This document shows, piece by piece, positions 42,590-51,016 of a DNA stretch of 64,000 nucleotides (the stretch's first letter is position 1; each line of letters begins with the position of its first letter). The position numbers were made by a program, and so were the translations under genes. Under the pieces are notes generated by a model. The model saw only the letters and a program-made list of their open reading frames with translations, had not been told where the DNA came from and made no database searches. This stretch comes from Falsibacillus pallidus (lineage in GTDB: Bacteria > Bacillota > Bacilli > Bacillales > DSM-25281), in assembly GCF_003350505.1 (NCBI RefSeq), contig NZ_QQAY01000002.1, positions 124,001 to 188,000 on the forward strand, written 5' to 3'.

Positions 42590-44506
42590 GTGGAACAATC
42601 AACTGTTAAAGTTAAAATACAGAAATTCGGTAACTTCTTAAGTTCAATGGTGCTTCCTAATATCGGAGCATTTATTGCATGGGGATTAATTACTGCCTTA
42701 TTTATTCCAACTGGGTTCTTCCCAAATGAAAGCCTTGCCAAATTGGTCGGGCCAATGGTTTCTTACCTGTTGCCGCTTCTTATAGGGTATACAGGCGGTA
42801 AGCTTGTGCATGACCAGCGCGGAGGTGTAGTCGGTGCCATTGCGACAATGGGGGTCATAGTCGGTGCGCCTGATACACCGATGTTCTTAGGTGCTATGGT
42901 CATGGGGCCATTAGGTGCCTACTTGATGAAGAAATTTGATAAATTAATCGAAGGAAAAGTTCGTGCAGGATTTGAAATGCTCGTCAACAACTTTTCAGCA
43001 GGGATCCTTGGCGGAATTCTCGCCATCCTGGCATTCCTCGGAGTAGGTCCGGCAGTAGATTGGTTCACTAACCTCCTAGTTCAAGGAGTCGATTGGCTTG
43101 TTGGTGCAGGTCTATTGCCATTGACTAGCATCCTGATCGAACCAGCGAAAATTTTATTCTTGAACAATGCAATCAACCATGGTGTGCTTTCTCCAATCGG
43201 ATTGGAACAGGTGCAGCATGCAGGTAAATCAGTACTATTCTTGCTCGAAGCGAACCCAGGACCGGGTCTTGGTGTATTGCTGGCATTCATGCTATTTGGA
43301 AAAGGGACAGCTAAGCAATCGGCACCTGGTGCTGCGATCATCCATTTCCTTGGGGGAATTCATGAAATCTATTTCCCATATGTATTGATGAAGCCAATGC
43401 TTTTCTTCTCCGTTATCCTTGGGGGAATGAGCGGTGTGTTCACACTTGTTATGCTAGGCGGCGGATTGGTGTCTCCTGCATCACCTGGAAGCATCATCGC
43501 CATTGCAGCTGTTACACCGCCTGAAGGTATGGCTTATGTTGCCAACTTTGCAGCTGTCATTGTCGCTGCTGTAGTTTCCTTTATCGTTTCGGCAATTGTG
43601 CTGAAATCCAGTAAGAATCAAGACGAAAATATCGAAGAAGCTACAAAGAAAATGCAGGAAATGAAAGGGAAGAAGAGCTCAGTTGCCGGTCAAATCACTT
43701 CCGGTTCAGAAGGGAAGCTTCCTGAAGAAGTAAATAAAATTGTATTCGCATGTGATGCCGGTATGGGATCCAGTGCAATGGGTGCGTCCCTTCTTCGCAA
43801 AAAAGTGAAGGAAGCAGGGTTGGATGTTTTCGTAACGAATACTTCTATCAGCAACCTGCCAAACGATGCCCAAGTGGTCATCACGCAGGAGGAATTGACT
43901 CCTCGTGCAAAGAGTAAATTGCCGAATGTCTATCACATTTCTGTAGACAATTTCCTTTCAAGCCCTGAGTATGACAAATTGATCGGAAGCCTGCAAAATG
44001 GCATCACCGAAGAGCAGGATGAACTCGTTGAGACTGCTGAAACAGAAGCTGTCGGCACGGAGCCTCAAGGTGATCACGACGACGATTTGCTGCTCGAAGA
44101 AAATATTTTTATGGGCATGGAATTCGCAACAAAAGAAGAAGCGATCCGTTTTGCCGGTGAGGCATTGGTGAAGGCAGGCTATGTGGAAGAAAGCTATGTA
44201 GACGCCATGATGGAGCGCGAGGAAATCACTTCTACCTATATGGGCAACAATGTGGCCATTCCACACGGTACGGAAGATGCGAAGAAAGCTGTCATTAAAT
44301 CTGGATTCTCTGTCATTCAAGTGCCGAACGGTGTTGAGTTCAACGGAGAGAAGGCGAAGTTGATCTTTGCCATCGCCGGTAAAGACGGCACTCATCTTGA
44401 AATCCTGTCAAGCATCGCAGTCATCTGTTCTGAACAGGAGAATGTCGATAAAATGGTTCAAGCAAAAACGGCGAAAGAACTGAAAGATATCCTTAACAGT
44501 AACTAA
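42590..44506 (+). CDS. mtlA: PTS mannitol transporter subunit IICBA
   Basis: A 638-residue fused phosphotransferase. Domains in order: EIIC membrane channel (about residues 1-340), EIIB with the phospho-Cys388 in [16 protein letters not shown], and C-terminal EIIA (about 505-638) with the phospho-His559 in [14 protein letters not shown]. It imports mannitol and phosphorylates it to mannitol-1-phosphate using HPr-P. A full-length IICBA form, as in Geobacillus and E. coli rather than the split B. subtilis MtlA/MtlF. GTG start follows GAAAGGAAGAGG. The operon runs mtlA-mtlR-mtlD. Confidence 0.95.
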   Translation: MEQSTVKVKIQKFGNFLSSMVLPNIGAFIAWGLITALFIPTGFFPNESLAKLVGPMVSYLLPLLIGYTGGKLVHDQRGGVVGAIATMGVIVGAPDTPMFLGAMVMGPLGAYLMKKFDKLIEGKVRAGFEMLVNNFSAGILGGILAILAFLGVGPAVDWFTNLLVQGVDWLVGAGLLPLTSILIEPAKILFLNNAINHGVLSPIGLEQVQHAGKSVLFLLEANPGPGLGVLLAFMLFGKGTAKQSAPGAAIIHFLGGIHEIYFPYVLMKPMLFFSVILGGMSGVFTLVMLGGGLVSPASPGSIIAIAAVTPPEGMAYVANFAAVIVAAVVSFIVSAIVLKSSKNQDENIEEATKKMQEMKGKKSSVAGQITSGSEGKLPEEVNKIVFACDAGMGSSAMGASLLRKKVKEAGLDVFVTNTSISNLPNDAQVVITQEELTPRAKSKLPNVYHISVDNFLSSPEYDKLIGSLQNGITEEQDELVETAETEAVGTEPQGDHDDDLLLEENIFMGMEFATKEEAIRFAGEALVKAGYVEESYVDAMMEREEITSTYMGNNVAIPHGTEDAKKAVIKSGFSVIQVPNGVEFNGEKAKLIFAIAGKDGTHLEILSSIAVICSEQENVDKMVQAKTAKELKDILNSN

Positions 44507-44514
44507 AAACCCTG

Positions 44515-44549
44515 ACCCGAAAGGCTCCTTACTTGCCTTTCGGGTTTAG
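44515..44549 (+). terminator. Terminator or attenuator between mtlA and mtlR
   Basis: ACCCGAAAGGC ... GCCTTTCGGGTTT hairpin right after mtlA. If it is leaky, it lowers the level of mtlR and mtlD relative to mtlA. Confidence 0.75.
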
Positions 44550-44596
44550 GTGTTCCTATACTTAATTAAAAATAATAATGAGAGGGGGTGGAAAGT

Positions 44597-46675
44597 ATGT
44601 TCATTACATCAAGGGAAAAAGCAATCATTGAATTGATTGTCAAAACATCCGGAAAGCATACGGTCCATTCCCTTTCTGCGTATTTAAATGTGAGTGGGAG
44701 GACCATTCAGCGGAATTTAAAATCAATTGAAGGAATTTTGAAGCAGCATCATTTGGAACTGAAGCGGAATCCGAATGAAGGCTTGTTTATTGATGGAAAG
44801 AATGAACACATCTTTCGCTTAATTCAGCAGCTTGCAGAAGCGAATGCAACTGATGAAACACCTGAAGAGCGGAAGCTTCATTTATTGATTGCGCTTTTGC
44901 ATGAGGGACCATCCTTCAAAAAACAGGTGCTGGCCAATGAACTTGGCATCAGCGTCACGACATTGACTGCCTATTTGGATGAACTGGCCGAATGGCTCAG
45001 TAAATTTCAGATAACCCTCACCAGGAAAAGAGGGGTTGGGGTCGAACTTGAAGCGGATGAAGCGAGCAAGCGCCATGCTTTCGCGAGCTTTGTACTTGTT
45101 TATTTTTATGAAGACATCATTGAAAGCCTCTATCTTTTGCAAAAAGGGCATACCTATGAGCAGCCGATCATCGGTTATTTTAAGCCGGAGTATATGTTGA
45201 GCGTCCATCATGCAGTGGAACGCCACTTGGCAAAGGAACAGCTCAACTTAGCAGATAATGACTACATTGGTCTAGTCGTCTATGTTTGTTTGACCATACA
45301 GAGGAGCAAGGGCCATTTTGTGTTAACAGGCATGGAGGATATAGAGAACCGGAATTCGAGTGAGTTTCGATTAATGAAAGCAATAAGCAAGGAATTGAAT
45401 GAAGGATTGGCTGTAATGATAACAGACCGCGATATTCAATTCTTGTCTGTTGTATTGAAAGGTTCAAAAATTCAAGGGCCGGATGCCGTTTATTCAGACA
45501 GTATTTTTCTTGGCCATTTAATCAAGAATATCGTGAAAGATGTGTCAGACAATCTGAATGTGGATTTAACAGACGATTTCTCCTTGTTTCAAGGATTGCT
45601 TGCCCACATGGGTCCGTCCATTTTCCGCCTTCAGCAGCAAATGGAGCTGTTCAATCCATTAACGGAAGAAATAAAAGAAAAATATCCGGTTTTATTTTTA
45701 GCAGTTAAGAAAAGTTTGGAAAAAGAATTTCACGAAATCAAATTCCCTGATGCGGAGATTGCCTATATCGTTCTTCATTTTGGCTCTGCCCTTTTAATGA
45801 ATGAGGAAAAAGTAAAGATTAAAGCGGTTGTTGTCTGTCCGACTGGGATCGGGACTTCCAAAATGCTCGCGAGCCGTATTCAAAAAGAGCTGAAGATGAT
45901 TCATTCCGTGGACATCCTATCCATTGCCGACTTTCAAACCGCGAGCTTAACGGGATATGACCTGGTGATTTCCACCGTAAGGCTTCCGTTCACAGAAGTG
46001 GACTACCTCTTGGTAAATCCTCTGTTAAGCGAAAAGGATATCGGAATCATCCGGGACTATCTGCAAAATAATATTGAAAAAATAACGAGAAGCAAGTATT
46101 TGAAGCTGGCCAAGCAGGAATCCTCAGGCAAAGGATCCGGGGAAGTAAGAGTTCTTCTGAGTGAAATTAAGGACGTCCATAAAAGTATGGAATCCATATT
46201 GGATCACTTCCGGGTGTATAAAAAGGGGAATGCGGAAAGCCATGTTCAGATTCTGGAGGAAATGGTCAGCCAGGCTGAAACGGATGGTCTGCTGACAAAT
46301 CCACCGGCTGTCCTAAAAAAACTGCTGGAAAGAGAGCAAAAAGGCGGACTTGGAATCCCTAATACCCCTATGGGGCTTTATCACTGCAGAGAAGTGCATG
46401 TGGAGAAACTGGTATTTCAGGCAGCCCACTTAGATCACCCGGTCATCATTAAAGGGATGAATGGGAAAGATCAGGAGATGAAAAGCCTCCTTCTCATGAT
46501 GGCACCTGAAGAGTTAAGCAAGAGGGAACAGGAAATCCTAAGCTTGATAAGTACGAGCCTTATTGAAAATAACCTATCCATGATGATTTTTTCATCCTCC
46601 AATGAGGCGATGATTTTAAAAAAACTAGAGGAATTATTCCTTGATTATTTGCAAAATAACTTGATAAAGGACTGA
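44597..46675 (+). CDS. mtlR: Mannitol operon transcriptional activator MtlR (PRD-containing)
   Basis: A 692-residue regulator. Domains in order: N-terminal winged HTH with SLSAYLNVSGRTIQRNLKSI, a second HTH ELGISVTTLTAYLDEL, PRD1 and PRD2 (regulatory histidines in VHHAVERHL and LAYIVLHFGSALL-type repeats), an EIIB(Gat)-like domain with Cys in VVVCPTGIGTSKML, and a C-terminal EIIA(Mtl)-like domain (GGLGIPNTPMGLYHCREVHV). HPr and EI phosphorylation and the EIIB-like Cys tune its activity, so that mannitol uptake activates mtl transcription. ATG at 44597 follows GGGGGTGG. Confidence 0.93.
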   Translation: MFITSREKAIIELIVKTSGKHTVHSLSAYLNVSGRTIQRNLKSIEGILKQHHLELKRNPNEGLFIDGKNEHIFRLIQQLAEANATDETPEERKLHLLIALLHEGPSFKKQVLANELGISVTTLTAYLDELAEWLSKFQITLTRKRGVGVELEADEASKRHAFASFVLVYFYEDIIESLYLLQKGHTYEQPIIGYFKPEYMLSVHHAVERHLAKEQLNLADNDYIGLVVYVCLTIQRSKGHFVLTGMEDIENRNSSEFRLMKAISKELNEGLAVMITDRDIQFLSVVLKGSKIQGPDAVYSDSIFLGHLIKNIVKDVSDNLNVDLTDDFSLFQGLLAHMGPSIFRLQQQMELFNPLTEEIKEKYPVLFLAVKKSLEKEFHEIKFPDAEIAYIVLHFGSALLMNEEKVKIKAVVVCPTGIGTSKMLASRIQKELKMIHSVDILSIADFQTASLTGYDLVISTVRLPFTEVDYLLVNPLLSEKDIGIIRDYLQNNIEKITRSKYLKLAKQESSGKGSGEVRVLLSEIKDVHKSMESILDHFRVYKKGNAESHVQILEEMVSQAETDGLLTNPPAVLKKLLEREQKGGLGIPNTPMGLYHCREVHVEKLVFQAAHLDHPVIIKGMNGKDQEMKSLLLMMAPEELSKREQEILSLISTSLIENNLSMMIFSSSNEAMILKKLEELFLDYLQNNLIKD

Positions 46676-46680
46676 TAAAT

Positions 46681-47820
46681 ATGAAACAAGCGGTTCATTT
46701 TGGTGCAGGAAACATAGGAAGAGGATTTATCGGGGCATTGTTCTCCAAGTCCGGATACCATGTAACATTCGTTGATATTGCTGAAAACATCATTAATCAA
46801 CTGAATGAAGTGGGAACGTATCAAGTGAAATTAGCGACAGAACAGCATGAATCCGAAACGATCTCGAATGTTTCCGGCCTAAACAACCTCAAGCAGGAGG
46901 ACGAAGTAATCGAAGCCATCGGACAAGCAGTGTACATGACAACGGCAATCGGTCCGAACATTCTTCCAAGAATTGCTCCCTTAATGGCAAAAGGGATTGA
47001 AAAAAGAATCGAAAATTCCGAGGAACCATTGTACGTGATTGCGTGCGAAAACCAGATTAGTGCAACGGATATCTTGAAAAAACATATTCTGGAGCAGCTT
47101 TCTGAAGATGTAAAGGCGAAAATGGAGGGGAAAGTATTCTTCTTCAACTCTGCAGTCGACCGCATCGTGCCGGCTCAAAGCTCTGAGTCCTTGGATGTTT
47201 TGGTTGAGCCGTATTTCGAATGGGTTGTCGAGTCAAAAGAAGACATCCCTTCCGTTGAGGGCATGACCATCGTGGAAGATTTGGCTCCATTCATTGAACG
47301 TAAATTATTTACAGTGAATACCGGACACGCAGTCATCGCTTACCTCGGCTATCTTCAAGGGAAGTCCACAATTGATGAAACGCTGGCGGATCCAGCTATC
47401 GCTGAGCAGGTTCGTGCAACGCTTAAGGAAACAGGCGCCTATCTTGTGAAGCAATATGGGTTGAATAAAGAGGAACATGATGCCTATATCGAGAAAAACA
47501 TCGAACGCTTCAAAAACGCTTACTTGAATGATGGCGTGACACGCGTAGGTCGTGCACCGAAGCGGAAATTAGGACCAGACGATCGTTTGGTCCGTCCGAC
47601 AACAGAAGCGCAAAAAGCAGGAATTTCCTATTCCAACCTAGCAAAAGCAATTGCGGCTGCCCTGTTGTTTGACAACCAAGAAGATCCAGAAGCAGTTGAA
47701 ATCCAAAACATGATGAAAGAAAATGGTCCTGCTTATGTGCTGAAAGAAGTGAGCGGCCTTGATGAAAACAGCGAGATTACACAAGAAGTGATTCGCCAGT
47801 ATGAAGAATTGAAGAAGTAA
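46681..47820 (+). CDS. mtlD: Mannitol-1-phosphate 5-dehydrogenase
   Basis: A 379-residue NAD-dependent polyol dehydrogenase. The N-terminal VHFGAGNIGRGFIGALFSKS nucleotide-binding loop and the C-terminal active-site stretch VNTGHAVIAYLGYLQGKSTI (catalytic Lys/Asn/His) match MtlD. It oxidises mannitol-1-phosphate to fructose-6-phosphate. It starts 5 bases after mtlR with ATAAAT-type spacing. Confidence 0.96.
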   Translation: MKQAVHFGAGNIGRGFIGALFSKSGYHVTFVDIAENIINQLNEVGTYQVKLATEQHESETISNVSGLNNLKQEDEVIEAIGQAVYMTTAIGPNILPRIAPLMAKGIEKRIENSEEPLYVIACENQISATDILKKHILEQLSEDVKAKMEGKVFFFNSAVDRIVPAQSSESLDVLVEPYFEWVVESKEDIPSVEGMTIVEDLAPFIERKLFTVNTGHAVIAYLGYLQGKSTIDETLADPAIAEQVRATLKETGAYLVKQYGLNKEEHDAYIEKNIERFKNAYLNDGVTRVGRAPKRKLGPDDRLVRPTTEAQKAGISYSNLAKAIAAALLFDNQEDPEAVEIQNMMKENGPAYVLKEVSGLDENSEITQEVIRQYEELKK

Positions 47821-47956
47821 TAACGGATTTTAAAATGGAGTGCTTATCCTTTCGGGGTTGGCGCTCTATTTTTTTGTGTGAAGATATTGCAATAATCGAA
47901 ATATAGAGTATAGTTGGTAAAAATGAAAAATTTTCATTTGTTGGATGGGGGAGAAT

Positions 47957-48592
47957 ATGTTGGGAAATGTGGAGAAGCGAACGGTAAAAGGGTATAAAGA
48001 TATGGAAGTTCCTTTTACGCTTTTTCGGAAGGATTCAACAAGTTTAGCTATCATCCTGCCAGGGTCTGGGTATACTTCACAGGCACCGTTGCTTCATTAC
48101 GCAAAAGCTGTATTTGCTAATAAATCCTTTGATGTTCTGCAGGTGAATTATCAATACAATAACGATGATTACGATGGTTTTCGTGAATTAGGGGAAGCCA
48201 TTAAATGGGATGTGAATGTTGTCCTCGATGAACTATTAGCCAATCATACGTATGATCAATTTTATTTCATCGGAAAATCATTAGGGACGATTGCAATGAG
48301 TTCGGTATTAAATAGAGAGATTTTTCATGATGCAAAAGCCATCTGGCTGACCCCATTGATTCATCGGGATGATGTGTGGGAGGCAATGGTTAACAGCATG
48401 AACAAAGGATTATGCATCATTGGGGACAAAGATCCTTGCTACAGGGAAGAAAGATATTTGAAAATCGTTGAGAACGCTAATATCATGCAGAAGCTAATCC
48501 CGAATGTAAATCATGATTTAGAATACAGAGAAAATGTTTTAGGATCAATTGATGTGCTGAAAGATATTATAGCTGCCATCGAACAGTTTTAA
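47957..48592 (+). CDS. Alpha/beta hydrolase family protein
   Basis: A 211-residue alpha/beta hydrolase. The oxyanion region is IILPGSGYTSQAPLLHY, the nucleophile elbow FIGKSLGTIAMSS (G-K-S-L-G), acid residue in CIIGDKDPCYREERY and the His in NVNHDLEYRENV. It resembles small YcjY/BAAT-unrelated serine esterases; the substrate is unknown. The start is ambiguous: ATG at 47957 sits close to GGGGGAG, with TTG at 47960 also possible. Confidence 0.7.
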   Translation: MLGNVEKRTVKGYKDMEVPFTLFRKDSTSLAIILPGSGYTSQAPLLHYAKAVFANKSFDVLQVNYQYNNDDYDGFRELGEAIKWDVNVVLDELLANHTYDQFYFIGKSLGTIAMSSVLNREIFHDAKAIWLTPLIHRDDVWEAMVNSMNKGLCIIGDKDPCYREERYLKIVENANIMQKLIPNVNHDLEYRENVLGSIDVLKDIIAAIEQF

Positions 48593-48691
48593 ATGATATG
48601 CATGTTCTTCCATTCAAGCTGCATCCTACAATTATTATAGTAGGATGGTGATGGGGCCGTTATTCAGGAGGATGCTGAATTCTGGACAATA

Positions 48692-48723
48692 AGCTAAGGG
48701 CTGAGGCTCTTGGCTATTTTTTT
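48692..48723 (+). terminator. Terminator-like hairpin
   Basis: AGCTAAGGG-ctgagg-CTCTTGGCT (9-bp stem with two G-U pairs) followed by eight T. It lies 100 bases after the hydrolase and may end that transcript. Confidence 0.6.
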
Positions 48724-48788
48724 GAAGTAAAAAAAGGAAAATTCACCCAAGATGGAGAATAATGTATTACAGAGAAGGGGGAATTTAT

Positions 48789-48830
48789 ATGAATACAAAT
48801 CACTTATCAGTTGAGGCTGCATCAGAATAA
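48789..48830 (+). CDS. Possible 13-residue peptide
   Basis: A frame MNTNHLSVEAASE follows AAGGGGGAAT at ideal spacing, in a stretch with no other gene and just before the 110-residue hypothetical protein gene. It is too short to judge; it could be a leader peptide. Confidence 0.2.
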   Translation: MNTNHLSVEAASE

Positions 48831-48850
48831 CATACTGAAAGGTTGATTGA

Positions 48851-49183
48851 ATGTCTAAAAATGTTTCTATGTTAAATGTGGAAGTTGTGAAAGAACAGCA
48901 TGATTTTTCTGAACGAGAATTGAAGATATTGGATGTGCTTTTATTAAATTTGTGCGCGAATGCTAATATGAATGTATTGAAGCAGGGGATGGCTATGAAT
49001 CCTATTGAACAAGGCAGTGACCATATTTTTGGGGTGCAGCTTGCTTGGGCTCAATCCATCACGCCTGAAGTCAATGAGGAGTTCAAAGAGGCGATTGATA
49101 AGCGCTTTAAAACCGGATTTAAAATGTGCGATATCGAAGGGGCACAGGTTTCCTTTGTGGAAAATGCCTACCTAGTAAAATAA
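48851..49183 (+). CDS. Hypothetical protein, 110 residues
   Basis: A cytoplasmic-looking protein beginning MSKNVSMLNVEVVKEQHDFS, with a helical middle region NANMNVLKQGMAMNPIEQGS, HIFGVQLAWAQSITPEVN and a C-terminal FKMCDIEGAQVSFVENAYLV. Family not recognised. It is followed by a terminator (49186). Confidence 0.5.
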   Translation: MSKNVSMLNVEVVKEQHDFSERELKILDVLLLNLCANANMNVLKQGMAMNPIEQGSDHIFGVQLAWAQSITPEVNEEFKEAIDKRFKTGFKMCDIEGAQVSFVENAYLVK

Positions 49184-49185
49184 TC

Positions 49186-49222
49186 AAAGGGGACATTGGC
49201 TTTTGCTGGTGTCCTCTTTCTA
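49186..49222 (+). terminator. Terminator after the hypothetical gene
   Basis: AAAGGGGACA ... TGTCCTCTTT hairpin (one G-U pair) with a short T tract. Confidence 0.7.
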
Positions 49223-49419
49223 TAAAGGGTCTTTTCTTAAAGATTGCTGCTTTATCCGTTAAAACAGGATACCTTATGCAATCCATTCAGGGAATTTAAC
49301 TAGAAAAGAGCCTGGATACTCCAATTCAAAGACCAAAGCTGGTATTTGTACGTTAAAATCGGCATTAAGATTTTAACAACAATGTTTAGGAAACAGCCTT
49401 GTATAAAGGGGTGTGATGG

Positions 49420-49884
49420 GTGAAAAGAAAAGAATTGAGGATCAATCATTTTTTGTTTTTATATTTTTTGATGTTGACGGTATGCTTCATTATTTTTTAT
49501 AAGTGGCATTATTATCCCACCGAGTATTGGTATGATCCATCTCTTAAAAGTACTATCATTCAATTTTCAGATGAACATTTGACTCATCAGGTAGATATGG
49601 CCAAGTTGTCCAGTGATAAGCAGCTTGAAATTTATGAATTTCGTTCATTGATCACAGATATGCACAATAGGTGGAAGGATGTCATTATTCTTAGTGCTGC
49701 TGTCTTTACGGTTTATGCAGCAGTGCTATATAAAAAGGATACGAAGTACTCAATGTACCTTAAAGCACTTATGTGTTTCCTGCTGTTCCTGACCTCCATT
49801 TATATTAACCTTTTTAATGATAAAAAGATGGAAACCATTCATTTTGAAAATGAAGTGATTGTAAAACAGATTCAAGGGTATTAA
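49420..49884 (+). CDS. Hypothetical membrane protein, 154 residues
   Basis: Two or three hydrophobic stretches (FLFLYFLMLTVCFIIFYKW, VIILSAAVFTVYAAVLY and LKALMCFLLFLTSIYINLF), with an extracytoplasmic loop (EYWYDPSLKSTIIQFSDEHL). The GTG start follows AAAGGGGTGTG. Family not recognised. Confidence 0.5.
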   Translation: MKRKELRINHFLFLYFLMLTVCFIIFYKWHYYPTEYWYDPSLKSTIIQFSDEHLTHQVDMAKLSSDKQLEIYEFRSLITDMHNRWKDVIILSAAVFTVYAAVLYKKDTKYSMYLKALMCFLLFLTSIYINLFNDKKMETIHFENEVIVKQIQGY

Positions 49885-49936
49885 AGACAGTATGGATTTG
49901 TTTCATCAAACATTTGAGGATGAAGGAGGAAATGCC

Positions 49937-50629
49937 ATGTCATTATATAACTACGGTGTATTGAAGGGAATTCCTGTGAGGGCGCTGCCTGGGAGCGATA
50001 AAAGCCCCCATTATCAGATTTTGGTCCATGGGGAAAACGGAAATCCTTATCGGATTGCGGTTAATATCAAGTCGCAGGGGTATCCTTCTGATGTTCTTTA
50101 TTACGTGGACGAAGAGGTGGATATGGAAAAGACGAAGGAACTGATGAATCTGCCATACGGCTTTACCCATATTCGTGATAATGAACCGCCGATCGGCATC
50201 GATTTTATAAGGGGGAATTGGTTTGATCCCTCGAAGATGACGGCGCTGCCTCCTGAAGTGGATGGTCCGAACAACGACTTGAATGATCAAATCAATCACT
50301 ATTTGAATGAGGCATTTCAGCAAGATGCTATTATCTATGCATTCGGCGCCAAATGGGGGCCGGAGAAGAAAGTGGATGGATATTTTGGGTTTGTGCCGGG
50401 TCAGGGCATTCATGATATCCATATGAATCAGGGGAATGAAGGCAGATGGGAGCGGGATAACGGCATCTATCAGGATGGCGGCCTCCTGCTTCAATTCAAA
50501 GATAAGTGGGTTAGTATCTTCCTTGCGTTCCAATCGCAGTCCTGGTGTACGGATGACCTTGGGAATCCGCTGAAGCCGGTTGAGGAATGCAGTCATATGG
50601 AAGCTGGATCGAAAGTGGCCAAAGAATAG
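49937..50629 (+). CDS. yukJ: DUF2278 family protein, YukJ type
   Basis: A 230-residue protein of the YukJ group, recognised by LYNYGVLKGIPVRALPGSDK, then PHYQILVHGENGNPYRIAVN and later FGAKWGPEKKVDGYFGF and GIHDIHMNQGNEGRWERDNG. No enzyme activity is known for the family; homologues occur as fused lamin-tail or phospholipase-like modules elsewhere. ATG at 49937 follows GAAGGAGG. Confidence 0.78.
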   Translation: MSLYNYGVLKGIPVRALPGSDKSPHYQILVHGENGNPYRIAVNIKSQGYPSDVLYYVDEEVDMEKTKELMNLPYGFTHIRDNEPPIGIDFIRGNWFDPSKMTALPPEVDGPNNDLNDQINHYLNEAFQQDAIIYAFGAKWGPEKKVDGYFGFVPGQGIHDIHMNQGNEGRWERDNGIYQDGGLLLQFKDKWVSIFLAFQSQSWCTDDLGNPLKPVEECSHMEAGSKVAKE

Positions 50630-50642
50630 TGGCTGAAGAAGG

Positions 50643-50671
50643 AAAGCTTCTCGATATGAGGGGCTTTTTTT
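50643..50671 (+). terminator. Terminator after yukJ
   Basis: AAAGCTTCTC-gatat-GAGGGGCTTT hairpin followed by T7. Confidence 0.8.
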
Positions 50672-50720
50672 ATTGATCTTGGAGCGTGTTGCAGCTGATT
50701 GATTCGACAAAAGTCGGGGC

Positions 50721-50836
50721 GTGTCCAGCTCCAGCGCCTAGCCCCTCGAGTCATAAGTCAAAACTCTACGGAAATCAGGATTTCCTTCGAGTTCCGTCTT
50801 ATGCTGGTCGGGGCTGATCGAGGCGCTTCTGCTTTT
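50721..50836. repeat. Foldback (REP-like/MITE-like) repeat of Bacillaceae type
   Basis: An imperfect long palindrome. The outer arms AGCGCCTAGCCCC ... CATAAG pair with CTTATG ... GGGGCTGATCGAGGCGCT, and an inner stem AACTC-tac-GGAAATcaggATTTCC-ttc-GAGTT closes the tip. No open frame fits. I recall near-identical elements scattered through intergenic regions of Bacillaceae genomes; they have no transposase. Confidence 0.6.
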
Positions 50837-50884
50837 CTAGATGCCTGTCAATTTTGCAATAGCTCACGATTTTTGCAGATTGAC

Positions 50885-50910
50885 ATATACTATACGGGGG
50901 TATAGTATAT
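50885..50910. promoter_or_regulatory. CsoR operator upstream of copA
   Basis: ATATACTATAC-GGGG-GTATAGTATAT is a perfect 11-bp inverted repeat around GGGG, 107 bases before the copA start. The core is identical to the csoR-copZ operator, so one regulator very probably serves both. Confidence 0.85.
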
Positions 50911-51016
50911 AAATAACGAAAGGAAATCCCACATATTTGAACTTGTCCAGTGGAAGTGGGAAAATGGATGCATCAGATAGAAAACGGATTTTTTTCATAT
51001 ATAGGAGATGATTGAA

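Larger units (their letters stand above)
50630..51016. other. Intergenic region: terminator, foldback repeat and CsoR operator
   Basis: No gene is visible in this 387-base gap between yukJ and copA. It holds an AAAGCTTCTC/GAGGGGCTTT terminator (50643-50671), a 116-bp foldback repeat (50721-50836), a CsoR operator with long arms (50885-50910) and the copA leader. Confidence 0.6.

Noticed and set aside
49943-50710. A 255-codon minus-strand frame opposite yukJ
   Set aside because: It is antisense to the conserved YukJ protein, lacks a ribosome binding site and matches no family.
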